Shown piece by piece: positions 17,757 to 26,375 of a DNA stretch of 46,281 nucleotides. A model generated the notes under the pieces. That model searched no databases, was not told the DNA's origin, and saw only the letters and a program-made list of their open reading frames with translations. Source of the DNA: Minisyncoccota bacterium (GTDB taxonomy: Bacteria > Patescibacteriota > Minisyncoccia > Phycocordibacterales > PALSA-1337); assembly GCA_028713005.1 (NCBI GenBank), contig JAQTPC010000007.1:1-46281 (forward strand), given 5' to 3'. Made by a program: the position numbers and the translations under genes. How positions within the stretch are numbered: the first letter of the stretch is position 1; each line of letters opens with the position of its first letter.

Positions 17757-17784
17757 ATTATAGCATAGTTAGTATATTTGTCAA
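17757..17784 (-). promoter_or_regulatory. Consensus sigma70-type promoter
   Basis: TTGACA-16-TATAAT on minus strand. Confidence 0.75.
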
Positions 17785-17811
17785 GTACCCCATAAAAGCC
17801 TCGGTTGAGGG

Positions 17812-19098
17812 CTACAAAAACAACAGATTCCTATCAGGACTATCCGCATCTGTTCCCTTGCCTTCATCTCGATCACGAACACGTGCTTTGTGGGTAGAGG
17901 CGAGATAGACGATATTTCTACCAAACTTTTCTTCGAGCTCATCTATCTGTTTGTGGATGATCTCGTACTTTTCCCCCTTCTTCGTCGACTCTGTCTTGAG
18001 ACCACCACCAAAGAGATCGCCTTGGATAGCAACACTCTCTTTTGAGACCAGTCCATGCAAGGTTACACCAGCGGTTCGATACAAGACTTGTTTGCGAAAT
18101 ACTTTATGAAAATGTTTTTCGATCAGATCCGTGATGATCTCTGGTGCATTGGTCGGTGCATCGAGGGTGAATCGGTAGTTGTGGTATTCGAACGTGCGTG
18201 TCTTCAAGAAAATAGAAACGTGACTGGACATGAGGTCGAAGTGGCGAGCTTTGGCACAGGCATCTTCGATATGTTTTGAAAGTTGAGAAAGGAGGAATAC
18301 CGGATCGTTAGTGGCAGGATAAAATGAACGGGTCTTTTGGACCGAGTCATAGCTCGTCTTTGGATTGGGATCGACGGGCATGACTGATGTGCCATTGAGC
18401 TCGAACCACAGAGCTTCGTGAGGCTTGGAGAGATTGTCATTGATCCAGTTACGACTCTTACCAGCAAAGTCGAGTGCAGTGATGAGCCCCTTCTTTTTGA
18501 GGAAAATAGTCGTCTGTGTACCGATACCCCAGATCTTACCGATAGGTGTTTCAGCGAGAATGTTTCTGGATGAATGTGCATCAGTACCCACATCAATCAT
18601 AGTGAAGCCGTTTGGCTTTTTATATTTTGACGCAACCTTTGCAAGAACTTTCGTTGGTCCCACACCAACTGATATAGACAGGCCGAGTTCTGCGGTGATC
18701 TCACGCTGAATACGCTGGGCAATCTCTCTGTATGACATCTTGAGCGGACGATCAAGGCCAGTGAGTTCGGCGAAGCATTCATCGATACTGTACTCCTCCA
18801 CGTCATCAGCATACCGGCGGACAATGTTGAACATCATCTCTGAATAGCGGGCGTAGCTGGCATAGTCGCCAGGTAATATGATGACCTGCGGAAATTCTTT
18901 TTTGACGCGGAAGATGGGCAGACCACGGACGATGCCGAGCGCTTTGGCTTCATAGGAAAAGGCTGAGACGATACCGCGCTCTTCTCCGGTCACCACTGGT
19001 AGACCTTTGAGCTTTGGGTTCTTGGCCACTTCGCAGGCAACAAAAAAGGCATCACCGTCCATGTGCATGATCACTTTTTGTTTTGCATGAATGTCCAT
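17812..19098 (-). CDS. dinB: DNA polymerase IV (Y-family)
   Basis: IMHMDGDAFFVACEVA, YSIDECFAELTG, GVGPTKVLAKVASKYKKPNG. Confidence 0.93.
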   Translation of the reverse strand: MDIHAKQKVIMHMDGDAFFVACEVAKNPKLKGLPVVTGEERGIVSAFSYEAKALGIVRGLPIFRVKKEFPQVIILPGDYASYARYSEMMFNIVRRYADDVEEYSIDECFAELTGLDRPLKMSYREIAQRIQREITAELGLSISVGVGPTKVLAKVASKYKKPNGFTMIDVGTDAHSSRNILAETPIGKIWGIGTQTTIFLKKKGLITALDFAGKSRNWINDNLSKPHEALWFELNGTSVMPVDPNPKTSYDSVQKTRSFYPATNDPVFLLSQLSKHIEDACAKARHFDLMSSHVSIFLKTRTFEYHNYRFTLDAPTNAPEIITDLIEKHFHKVFRKQVLYRTAGVTLHGLVSKESVAIQGDLFGGGLKTESTKKGEKYEIIHKQIDELEEKFGRNIVYLASTHKARVRDRDEGKGTDADSPDRNLLFL

Positions 19099-19104
19099 GC
19101 ATAC

Positions 19105-19127
19105 ATTATAGGTGAACGGAGGTTCAC
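19105..19127 (-). promoter_or_regulatory. dinB promoter -10 with overlapping GAAC-N4-GTTC palindrome (DinR/LexA-like SOS box)
   Basis: GTGAACCTCCGTTCAC directly upstream of TATAAT, which lies 6 nt before the dinB ATG. Confidence 0.6.
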
Positions 19128-19140
19128 TGGGTAGGGGTGC

Positions 19141-19221
19141 GTTCCATTTTGGAACATACCACTTAAGCAATATGCATTTTGTGCATATTGCCTTTGAACT
19201 GTTGCATTATTTGCAACAGTT
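19141..19221. repeat. Three tandem perfect inverted repeats
   Basis: GTTCCATTTTGGAAC; GCAATATGCATTTTGTGCATATTGC; AACTGTTGCATTATTTGCAACAGTT. Confidence 0.85.
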
Positions 19222-19224
19222 GAA

Positions 19225-19614
19225 CTATTTCGTCACACACCCATCATAGGTAGTCGTCCCCTGTTCGGTCACAAAGGCACCATTCCCCTTATTCCAAAAG
19301 ACGATTGATTCATCAGTGTTTACATATCGTGCACCATCAGCAGAGAGAGCGTGTGGCAACGTCATCCGACGACCATCAGAAAATGTCAGGCCCACGCGAT
19401 CCTTGTAGAAGACACTCGAGATGAATGAATTCGCTGGCGTCGTACAACGAAAGACCGCAGCGTTGACCACTCCTGTCAGTGGCGCATCTGTACCCATTCG
19501 TCCTGGTGATACCCAATATCTGCCCACGCAAAAGCCCACGTACCAGACGAGGATAAAGAGAATGATAGCGGCGAGTTGGGAGTACCAGGTGACGGTTTTG
19601 TAGGATATTTTCAT
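19225..19614 (-). CDS. Hypothetical membrane protein
   Basis: N-terminal TM (LAAIILFILVWYVGFCVGRYW); abuts ftsK-like gene. Confidence 0.65.
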   Translation of the reverse strand: MKISYKTVTWYSQLAAIILFILVWYVGFCVGRYWVSPGRMGTDAPLTGVVNAAVFRCTTPANSFISSVFYKDRVGLTFSDGRRMTLPHALSADGARYVNTDESIVFWNKGNGAFVTEQGTTTYDGCVTK

Positions 19615-20619
19615 TTAGTGAACTGTTTTGGTCTGAATAACCTCTCTTGGCTTGTCTCCACGTGCCGGACCGATCACACCTCTTTCCTCGAGCATATCTA
19701 TGATCTTTGCAGAACGTGAATATCCAATACCCAGCTTTCGTTGAAGAAAGGCCGTTGAAGCTTTGCCAGAAGCTATGACCGCTTCCTTTGCAGGTTCATA
19801 CATATCGTCATTTTCATATTCGCCCATATCAGACTCAGATGTTTGCAGTTCAGGTACAACGATATCTGAGTACCTCTCAACTAAAGCAGATACTAATTTC
19901 TTGATATCATGTTCCCCAATTTCTCTCACCTGCGCGCGAATGACGTATTTCATCCCCATACGGAAAAGTATATCTCCTGATCCACGCAATATGACTGCAG
20001 CATCTGTACCTACGATTAATTTAGAATCAGCTGTTGATCCCATCTGTAGTCCAACTCGTGATGTAAATACTTCCTGCATAGCCTTTGTGTATACCTTTGT
20101 ACTTGGTCGTGATGTTGAAACTATAAGATGTATTCCAACTATATGTCCCATAGAAGCCAACTTTACAACTGCGGGTTCGATCTCCTTTGGATACGTTTGC
20201 ATCAGATCAGAGAATTCATCAATGACGATGACGATACGTGGCATGAATTCTTCATCGCTCTGGTATGTACTTATATCAGTACAGTCGGCTTTCTTAAGAG
20301 TGTCATATCGTCTACCCATCTCTTTGACCATATGCTTTAGTGCGAGTACCGCTTGTTTTGGATCAATGATCGTTGGCGTAAGTAGATAAGGGATCTTGTC
20401 GTACATCGTAAGTTCTACCCTCTTTGGGTCAATGAGTATGAACCTGAGATCTTCAGGAGAGTTGTTTGAGATAAATGTCGTGATGATTCTATGTATCAAC
20501 GTTGATTTACCTGAGCCTGTTGAGCCAGCCACGAGGAGATGCTTGGCTTCTACAAGGTCTATGGTGAGATCTTTACCATATTCGTCTTTACCTATGTTTA
20601 TTGAGAGGTTTGTGTTCAT
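19615..20619 (-). CDS. Short FtsK/SpoIIIE-type DNA translocase with C-terminal gamma-like winged helix
   Basis: AGSTGSGKST Walker A, IVIDEFSDLM Walker B, C-terminal FLQRKLGIGYSRSAKIIDMLEERGVIGPA. Confidence 0.92.
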   Translation of the reverse strand: MNTNLSINIGKDEYGKDLTIDLVEAKHLLVAGSTGSGKSTLIHRIITTFISNNSPEDLRFILIDPKRVELTMYDKIPYLLTPTIIDPKQAVLALKHMVKEMGRRYDTLKKADCTDISTYQSDEEFMPRIVIVIDEFSDLMQTYPKEIEPAVVKLASMGHIVGIHLIVSTSRPSTKVYTKAMQEVFTSRVGLQMGSTADSKLIVGTDAAVILRGSGDILFRMGMKYVIRAQVREIGEHDIKKLVSALVERYSDIVVPELQTSESDMGEYENDDMYEPAKEAVIASGKASTAFLQRKLGIGYSRSAKIIDMLEERGVIGPARGDKPREVIQTKTVH

Positions 20620-20637
20620 GGGGTAATTATAGCAAAT

Positions 20638-20795
20638 AAAAAGGCCAAGGTTTTACACTTGGTTTCTTTCCATTTTAAATTGAATTAGAGATGTATGGTT
20701 CATTACACCATGGCCGGATTACTCCTTAGCCCTTCCCCAATTCATGGCGCCGGGAAGCTAGAGGCTGGTGAGGCGTTCTAGGGTTCTATTTTAAC
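20638..20795 (-). ncRNA. Candidate structured small RNA ending in an intrinsic terminator
   Basis: Non-coding interval with CTAGA..TCTAG and CGCCATG..CATGGTG stems and CCAAG..CTTGG-CCTTTTTAT terminator; family not recognised. Confidence 0.35.
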
Positions 20796-20843
20796 ATGTT
20801 AGTTTAAAAGTTTGTACACATCAGAAGTACTTCCTCCTATGGA

Positions 20844-21281
20844 TCATCTTTTATACACAACAAAATATGGCAATTTATCTATACCTACATAATTGAACAT
20901 CTTGTAGTTCGCTCGACGTGCAGTTGGCGAAAGTTTGTGCATCTTGAGATTAGCTTTAGGGATAAACGGATAGAAACGAATCTCTTGATGATCTCCTGCA
21001 ATATCTTTCCAAATAAAATTGGTAATGAGTGGCGGTGTTATAAAACCTGATTTCAAGACTTTCTCCATGATATCCCAACCGGCACCAAAGATAACTGATT
21101 TTGGCTTGGAATTATTTGTCTTCACTTGAGCGCGAAAACTACAACCGATACATTGAATGTCGTATAGTGGATAATTCTTTGGGAGCTTCATAAGTTTCTT
21201 GCCACAATTAGGACATGAGACTTTTTCGACTACATCTAGTTCCCCATTTTCTCCAGATTCCTGAGATTTAGACATGATCAT
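20844..21281 (-). CDS. DRP/DpnI-like (dam-replacing family) PD-(D/E)XK protein
   Basis: SCPNCGKKLMKLPKNYPLYDIQCIGCSFRAQVKTNN resembles the DpnI/DRP Zn-binding nuclease domain. Confidence 0.6.
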   Translation of the reverse strand: MIMSKSQESGENGELDVVEKVSCPNCGKKLMKLPKNYPLYDIQCIGCSFRAQVKTNNSKPKSVIFGAGWDIMEKVLKSGFITPPLITNFIWKDIAGDHQEIRFYPFIPKANLKMHKLSPTARRANYKMFNYVGIDKLPYFVVYKR

Positions 21282-21313
21282 ATTAGATCATGAGTAGATC
21301 TTGAGTGCAATGG

Positions 21314-21538
21314 TTATATCTTCAGATCAGGCATAAATGGTCCAGCAACTTCAATTGCTTTTTCTTTCGCTGGATTTATTTGTTCATTCCAACAAACTTT
21401 AACATCCCAACGTATTGGCCATTCAAAAATACAATTAGCAACAAAGTTGTACGCGAACTGAAGAATAAATACTATAGTTAGTAATACAAAGAAAAATATC
21501 CACCAAAATCGCTTAAATGTTAGTCTAAATTTAGGCAT
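21314..21538 (-). CDS. Small single-TM membrane protein
   Basis: MPKFRLTFKRFWWIFFFVLLTIVFILQFAYNFVANCIFEWP; start overlaps hsdR end. Confidence 0.5.
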   Translation of the reverse strand: MPKFRLTFKRFWWIFFFVLLTIVFILQFAYNFVANCIFEWPIRWDVKVCWNEQINPAKEKAIEVAGPFMPDLKI

Positions 21539-23834
21539 ACAATCTCTTCTGGAACGCAAAGAAGTTTGATCTTATCAACTCAACTCCGCCAAGAGCTTTC
21601 TCAGCATCTGAGATAGCATGATACTTAAGGTTGAGCAACTGTGGCAGTTTTTCTTCATCCAATTCTTCAACACCTCTTTCTTGATACTTAGCTAACACAA
21701 ATTCAATAAACTCACGATGCTTTTCATCCAAGCCATCCAAGATGTCGTACTTTGTATTTTGAATTCTTTCTGCACGAGTAATAGGTTGTAGTGCAAATGC
21801 AATGTAACCGAGCACATCAAACAGATCGCTGTTCTCAGCGTTTATTATTTTCTGCACTGATTCGAGTTGATTTTTACCGTATCCAAGTTCACCGAGCTTA
21901 TCGAGAAACACCTTTCTTGTTTGAGGATTGGACCATATAGCCCTAAGTTCGTTCTCATCTTTGAAAAGTGACGGTAGTACACCGAACATGTTTTGTAAGA
22001 ATTCTTCAGCAGAAATGGGTTTACCATCAGCCCTCCAAAATGAAGTCTGGACCATGTGCTGTATTTCTCTTTCTTTACCATCACGAAGTTTAATTTTTAA
22101 CTTCCTTGGCTGTTCTTCTGGTTCAGGTGTTGGTCCGGGTTCTCTGGGTTCCTTAGGCTCTTTGGGTTCCTTTGGCTCAACTTCTTCAGTAGTCTGATCA
22201 ATTGGCTCACCATCCCATTCAGGATCGAGGAAATGATGATAAGCATCTACGAAATCTATAATGGTGAAATATTCCTTACCGTCAAAAAGTCTTGTACCAC
22301 GTCCAACTATCTGTTTAAACTCAATCATTGAATTTACAGGGCGCATAAGCACGATGTTTCGGATATTTCGTGCATCTACTCCTGTAGAAAGTTTCTGTGA
22401 GGTCGTCAAAATTGTTGGGATAGCTTTTTCGTTATCTTGAAATTCTCGTAGATATTGTTCACCGAGAAAACCGTCATTTGCAGTAACACGCTGACAATAG
22501 TTTGGATCCTTACTTTCCTTGTGTTTATTTATCAAATCACGAACAAGAAGTGCATGACCTTGTGTAGCGCAAAATACGATAGTCTTCTCATTTTGATTAA
22601 TCTCTTTCAAAAAGATTTTTACTCGAGCTTCCTCACGTTCAATGATCTTGATATTCCCTCGAGCAAAATCGTCCTCTTTATAAACCTTTCCTTCTTCAAC
22701 TTCACCTTCAATAATCATGTCATCAGAGGTGTAAATGTATTCATCAAGAGTTGTCTTGATCCTTTTGACCTTGAATGGAGTTAGGAAACCGTCATTGATG
22801 CCTTCTTTAAGTGAGTAGACATAGACTGGCTCACCAAAATACTTATAGGTATCTGTATTATCTTTTCGCTTTGGAGTAGCAGTGAGACCTAGTTGGACTG
22901 CAGGAGAAAAATATTCAAGAATGCCTCGCCAGTTAGATTCATCATTTGCACCACCTCGGTGACATTCATCAATGATGATGAAATCAAAATAGTCTGAAGG
23001 ATAATCTCCGTAGTATGGGGTTTCATTTGGACCACTCATAAAAGTCTGGAAAATAGCAAAGAAAATACTGCCGTTCATTGGTACTGCACCTTTTTTCTTA
23101 ATATCACTTGGAGTTATACGTACCAAAGCATCTTCTGGAAATGCACCGAATCCGTTAAAGGCTTGATCGGCAAGTATATTTCTATCTGCTAAAAATAATA
23201 TACGGGGCCTACGTACACTAAGTGGTGAACCGTCCCAACGAGATTGGAATAATTTCCATGCGATTTGGAAAGCAATAAACGTTTTACCTGTACCAGTTGC
23301 CAACGTAAGAAGGATGCGTTTCTTTTTCTCTGCAATAGCGTCCATGACTCGATTTACCGCAATCTCCTGATAGTAACGAGCACTTTTACTACCGTTCACA
23401 TCTTCAAACGGAACATTCGCAAACTTTTCTTTCCATAGGTTTTGGTCTGAGTACGTCTTGTCCCATAGCTCATCTGGTGTAGGAAATTTAGTGACGGTAC
23501 CCTCAATACCAGTCGTCATTCCAATCTCATAGATCTCATGCCCATTTGTAGAGTAAGTGTAGGCAGTCTGCAATTTCCCAGCGTATGTTTTTGCCTGTGC
23601 AACACCTTCAGTTGGTGATAGCGACTCTTTCTTAGCTTCAATAACTGCGAGCTTACGATTCTTGTATACCAAGACATAGTCTGCAATTTCAGGCTTTGGT
23701 GTCACACCTCCAATAACAATCTTTCCAGGAGTTATGCGAAATTCTCGAAGGACTTTGGACCCTTCGATAACACCCCAACCAGATTCCTTTAGCTTTGGAT
23801 CGATATATTCAGCTCTAGTCTCAGATTCGTTCAT
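21531..23834 (-). CDS. hsdR: Type I restriction enzyme R subunit
   Basis: N-terminal nuclease (VLVYKNRKLAVIEAKKE), LATGTGKT, IIIDECHRGG, QIVGRGTRL motifs. Confidence 0.93.
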   Translation of the reverse strand: MNESETRAEYIDPKLKESGWGVIEGSKVLREFRITPGKIVIGGVTPKPEIADYVLVYKNRKLAVIEAKKESLSPTEGVAQAKTYAGKLQTAYTYSTNGHEIYEIGMTTGIEGTVTKFPTPDELWDKTYSDQNLWKEKFANVPFEDVNGSKSARYYQEIAVNRVMDAIAEKKKRILLTLATGTGKTFIAFQIAWKLFQSRWDGSPLSVRRPRILFLADRNILADQAFNGFGAFPEDALVRITPSDIKKKGAVPMNGSIFFAIFQTFMSGPNETPYYGDYPSDYFDFIIIDECHRGGANDESNWRGILEYFSPAVQLGLTATPKRKDNTDTYKYFGEPVYVYSLKEGINDGFLTPFKVKRIKTTLDEYIYTSDDMIIEGEVEEGKVYKEDDFARGNIKIIEREEARVKIFLKEINQNEKTIVFCATQGHALLVRDLINKHKESKDPNYCQRVTANDGFLGEQYLREFQDNEKAIPTILTTSQKLSTGVDARNIRNIVLMRPVNSMIEFKQIVGRGTRLFDGKEYFTIIDFVDAYHHFLDPEWDGEPIDQTTEEVEPKEPKEPKEPREPGPTPEPEEQPRKLKIKLRDGKEREIQHMVQTSFWRADGKPISAEEFLQNMFGVLPSLFKDENELRAIWSNPQTRKVFLDKLGELGYGKNQLESVQKIINAENSDLFDVLGYIAFALQPITRAERIQNTKYDILDGLDEKHREFIEFVLAKYQERGVEELDEEKLPQLLNLKYHAISDAEKALGGVELIRSNFFAFQKRLYA

Positions 23835-23853
23835 GTATTGACATTATACAATA

Positions 23854-24921
23854 TTATAGTCCTTTTGAGAAGGCTTTTCTCAGGATAGATTTCTTGAGTT
23901 CTTCGATTGTAGAAAGCTTCTTTTGATAAATAGATTCTAGCTTTTTTGTTTGTTCAGAAAGTTGGTCGAGTTTTTTGACGATGGCTTTTTGTTTTTTTAA
24001 AGATGGATACGGAATTAAGATAGAATTTAGCATTTTTTGATTTAATTTTGGTTGAGCCATTCCACTAACAAAATCATCAAGCTTTATCGAATTTAAATAG
24101 TACTCAACAAACTTTTGCGTATCTATTTCTTTAAATTTTAAAACGTGCGCATGATTATTTACCCATGTTTTACCTGAAATCGAAAATGCTATCGGATAAG
24201 TGCGTGCTAAAAGATTTGCCCCATCTTCTGATACTAGAAGTAAGTTTTCGTCAAAAATATATTCCCCTACATAATCTACTATTCCCGAGGCACCGTAATA
24301 CGGATACTCACCAGAACTTCGGACTCGTTTTGTGATTGGAATTCTTTTATTATCCAGATTCTGAGATATGTTATTTAAATTCTCTTGGTTAAATTTTGTT
24401 TTTTTAAATACATTCTTTGTGTAAGATTCAAAAAGCTCTTTTGAGTTACTCAGATTATTTTCTGCATTTTGCTTTGCTTTTTCTAGTTTTTCAAATGCTT
24501 CATCGAGAATCTTAATAATTCGTTCTTGTTCTGGAAGTGGCGGTACATTTACTTCAATAGCATAAACTTCATTTCTATTTATCCCAGGCTTTACACCTTT
24601 GGCAAGTTTTGTTAGTTCCAATGTCTCCAGTAGATGGTATAGAAATGTCAGATCATATTTTTTATCATCAAAAGTCACAAAATATGTGACGTCTAGAGGC
24701 CAAAATTTTTCTTTTACTAAGGTCAATTCTCCAGCAGAGCCTTTGCGGCCAACTATGATACTTGGTTTATCAAAATAGAAATCATTCGATCTATCCTTTT
24801 CTCCATTCGCACCATAAACAGGGTGCTTGCCTTCTAAACTGCGTTTTTCCTTGGGTAGCGGTTTACCGTATTCCAGTTTTAGAATCTCACCAATTTTTTT
24901 TGTTTGCCAGTTAGTTTTCAT
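23854..24921 (-). CDS. hsdS: Type I restriction enzyme specificity subunit
   Basis: Two half-domains with target-recognition pattern (PLPEQERIIKILDEAFEKLEKAK; PYPSLKKQKAIVKKLDQLSEQTKKL). Confidence 0.93.
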   Translation of the reverse strand: MKTNWQTKKIGEILKLEYGKPLPKEKRSLEGKHPVYGANGEKDRSNDFYFDKPSIIVGRKGSAGELTLVKEKFWPLDVTYFVTFDDKKYDLTFLYHLLETLELTKLAKGVKPGINRNEVYAIEVNVPPLPEQERIIKILDEAFEKLEKAKQNAENNLSNSKELFESYTKNVFKKTKFNQENLNNISQNLDNKRIPITKRVRSSGEYPYYGASGIVDYVGEYIFDENLLLVSEDGANLLARTYPIAFSISGKTWVNNHAHVLKFKEIDTQKFVEYYLNSIKLDDFVSGMAQPKLNQKMLNSILIPYPSLKKQKAIVKKLDQLSEQTKKLESIYQKKLSTIEELKKSILRKAFSKGL

Positions 24922-24923
24922 AA

Positions 24924-26375
24924 TTATTTACTAGGAGAGTCATATACCAGACCATCTATAATAATAACTTCAGGTGTTTTAATGCCATTTTTTATATTCT
25001 CCTTGTACTTATTTTCCAACTCTTCAATGTTGGTTACTAGTTTTAATTTTGAAGTTTTCTCTTCTTTTACTTTTAAAACTACATAAAATGAATAACAAGA
25101 TAATTCTCCTTTCTCATATTTTGAAAGTTGTCTCGTGTAGCCTCTAATCAAATTATTCGTGGATTTCTTAATCTCTACCAAAACCTTACTATCGCGTGCC
25201 TTTGCAAACCAAAAATCAATTGGGCCTGTACTTAATTTTGATTCTCTTGCATGAGGAATATTGGTGTATGAACAGTGGACATCAGCGATACCATTAAATA
25301 TCATTTGGGGTACATCCTCTCTGTGTGGCTTATCCTTTTTAGGGGCATGATTTTTTGTACGATGATAAAGAAGGTTTGAATTCCCCATATCCTCAATATG
25401 TCTCTTAAAACTTAAAATTACATCCCGAACAAAATCTTTCATTTCATCAACCGATGAAATATTTTTTTGCTGAGCACTAAATTTGTTCGCGTAGTTTTCA
25501 ATAGCTGATTTTGAAACATAATATCCTCTTTCGTCGATATCTGTATCATAGGACTCAAGCTTTTTATCTTTATAGATCTTTAAAAGTTTTTTGAATGTTT
25601 CTTTAAATTTGTTTTTCTCTTCTGAACTTAAAGAAGTTAATTTTTTTATCTGTTCTTTTATAACAGGTAGAATTATTCCACTAAAATCTTTTCTTAGTTT
25701 ATCATTATAGGCCGCCGCATCCTGAACACTATTCCAATCATAAGCTAACGGGAGTGCTGAAACATAATCAAGTGGAACAAAGACAATTTGATGTTGTTTA
25801 AATGGGTGTTTCGGCAAAAAATAAACCGCATTATTAATGGAGTACTCCTTTGTCTCAATATTTAAATCATTACAAACCTCTTGCGTAAATTTACACAAAT
25901 CGTCGTATAAAATATAAGAAACTAGATCACTAATACTATCAGGACCATATCCATCAATAAAAAGAACCATAATTTCAACCAGCTCAGGGTCATCGATGCC
26001 AACTTTTATCAATTCTGCAATAGTAAAAACTATCTTTCTTGCAACAGATTCAGGTACAGCGGGACCTGTGTCAGTCTTATTTCCATAACCAATAGAGAGA
26101 CCTTTCGGCTCTTTCGCTGCCACCATCTCTATCGCTTTCTTTTGCAATTGAGGAGAATCTTCCGAGTTCTTAATAACCCTAATCAAATCAGAGAAATAAC
26201 ACTCAATCTTCTTACTAGCATTTAAGAAAATACCTTTTTTATCTTTTAAGAAAACTAATCGTGGGTCAATAAAATAAGGTGTGTCTACACCTAAAATTAC
26301 ATCTAAAATACCTTTATCCTTAAGCACTTCAGGGTCAATTTCAACATGAGCACTTAAGGCAATTGTTTGTCTCAT
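24924..26375 (-). CDS. Hypothetical protein with C-terminal PD-(D/E)XK-like nuclease motif, embedded in hsd operon
   Basis: STGPIDFWFAKARDSKVLVEIKKSTNNLIRGYTRQLSKYE; sits between hsdM and hsdS with a 4-nt overlap with hsdM. Confidence 0.65.
   Translation of the reverse strand: MRQTIALSAHVEIDPEVLKDKGILDVILGVDTPYFIDPRLVFLKDKKGIFLNASKKIECYFSDLIRVIKNSEDSPQLQKKAIEMVAAKEPKGLSIGYGNKTDTGPAVPESVARKIVFTIAELIKVGIDDPELVEIMVLFIDGYGPDSISDLVSYILYDDLCKFTQEVCNDLNIETKEYSINNAVYFLPKHPFKQHQIVFVPLDYVSALPLAYDWNSVQDAAAYNDKLRKDFSGIILPVIKEQIKKLTSLSSEEKNKFKETFKKLLKIYKDKKLESYDTDIDERGYYVSKSAIENYANKFSAQQKNISSVDEMKDFVRDVILSFKRHIEDMGNSNLLYHRTKNHAPKKDKPHREDVPQMIFNGIADVHCSYTNIPHARESKLSTGPIDFWFAKARDSKVLVEIKKSTNNLIRGYTRQLSKYEKGELSCYSFYVVLKVKEEKTSKLKLVTNIEELENKYKENIKNGIKTPEVIIIDGLVYDSPSK

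Noticed and set aside
20638-20795. SRP RNA, 6S or a known riboswitch
   Set aside because: None of the conserved signature sequences I know could be found; kept only as an unassigned candidate.
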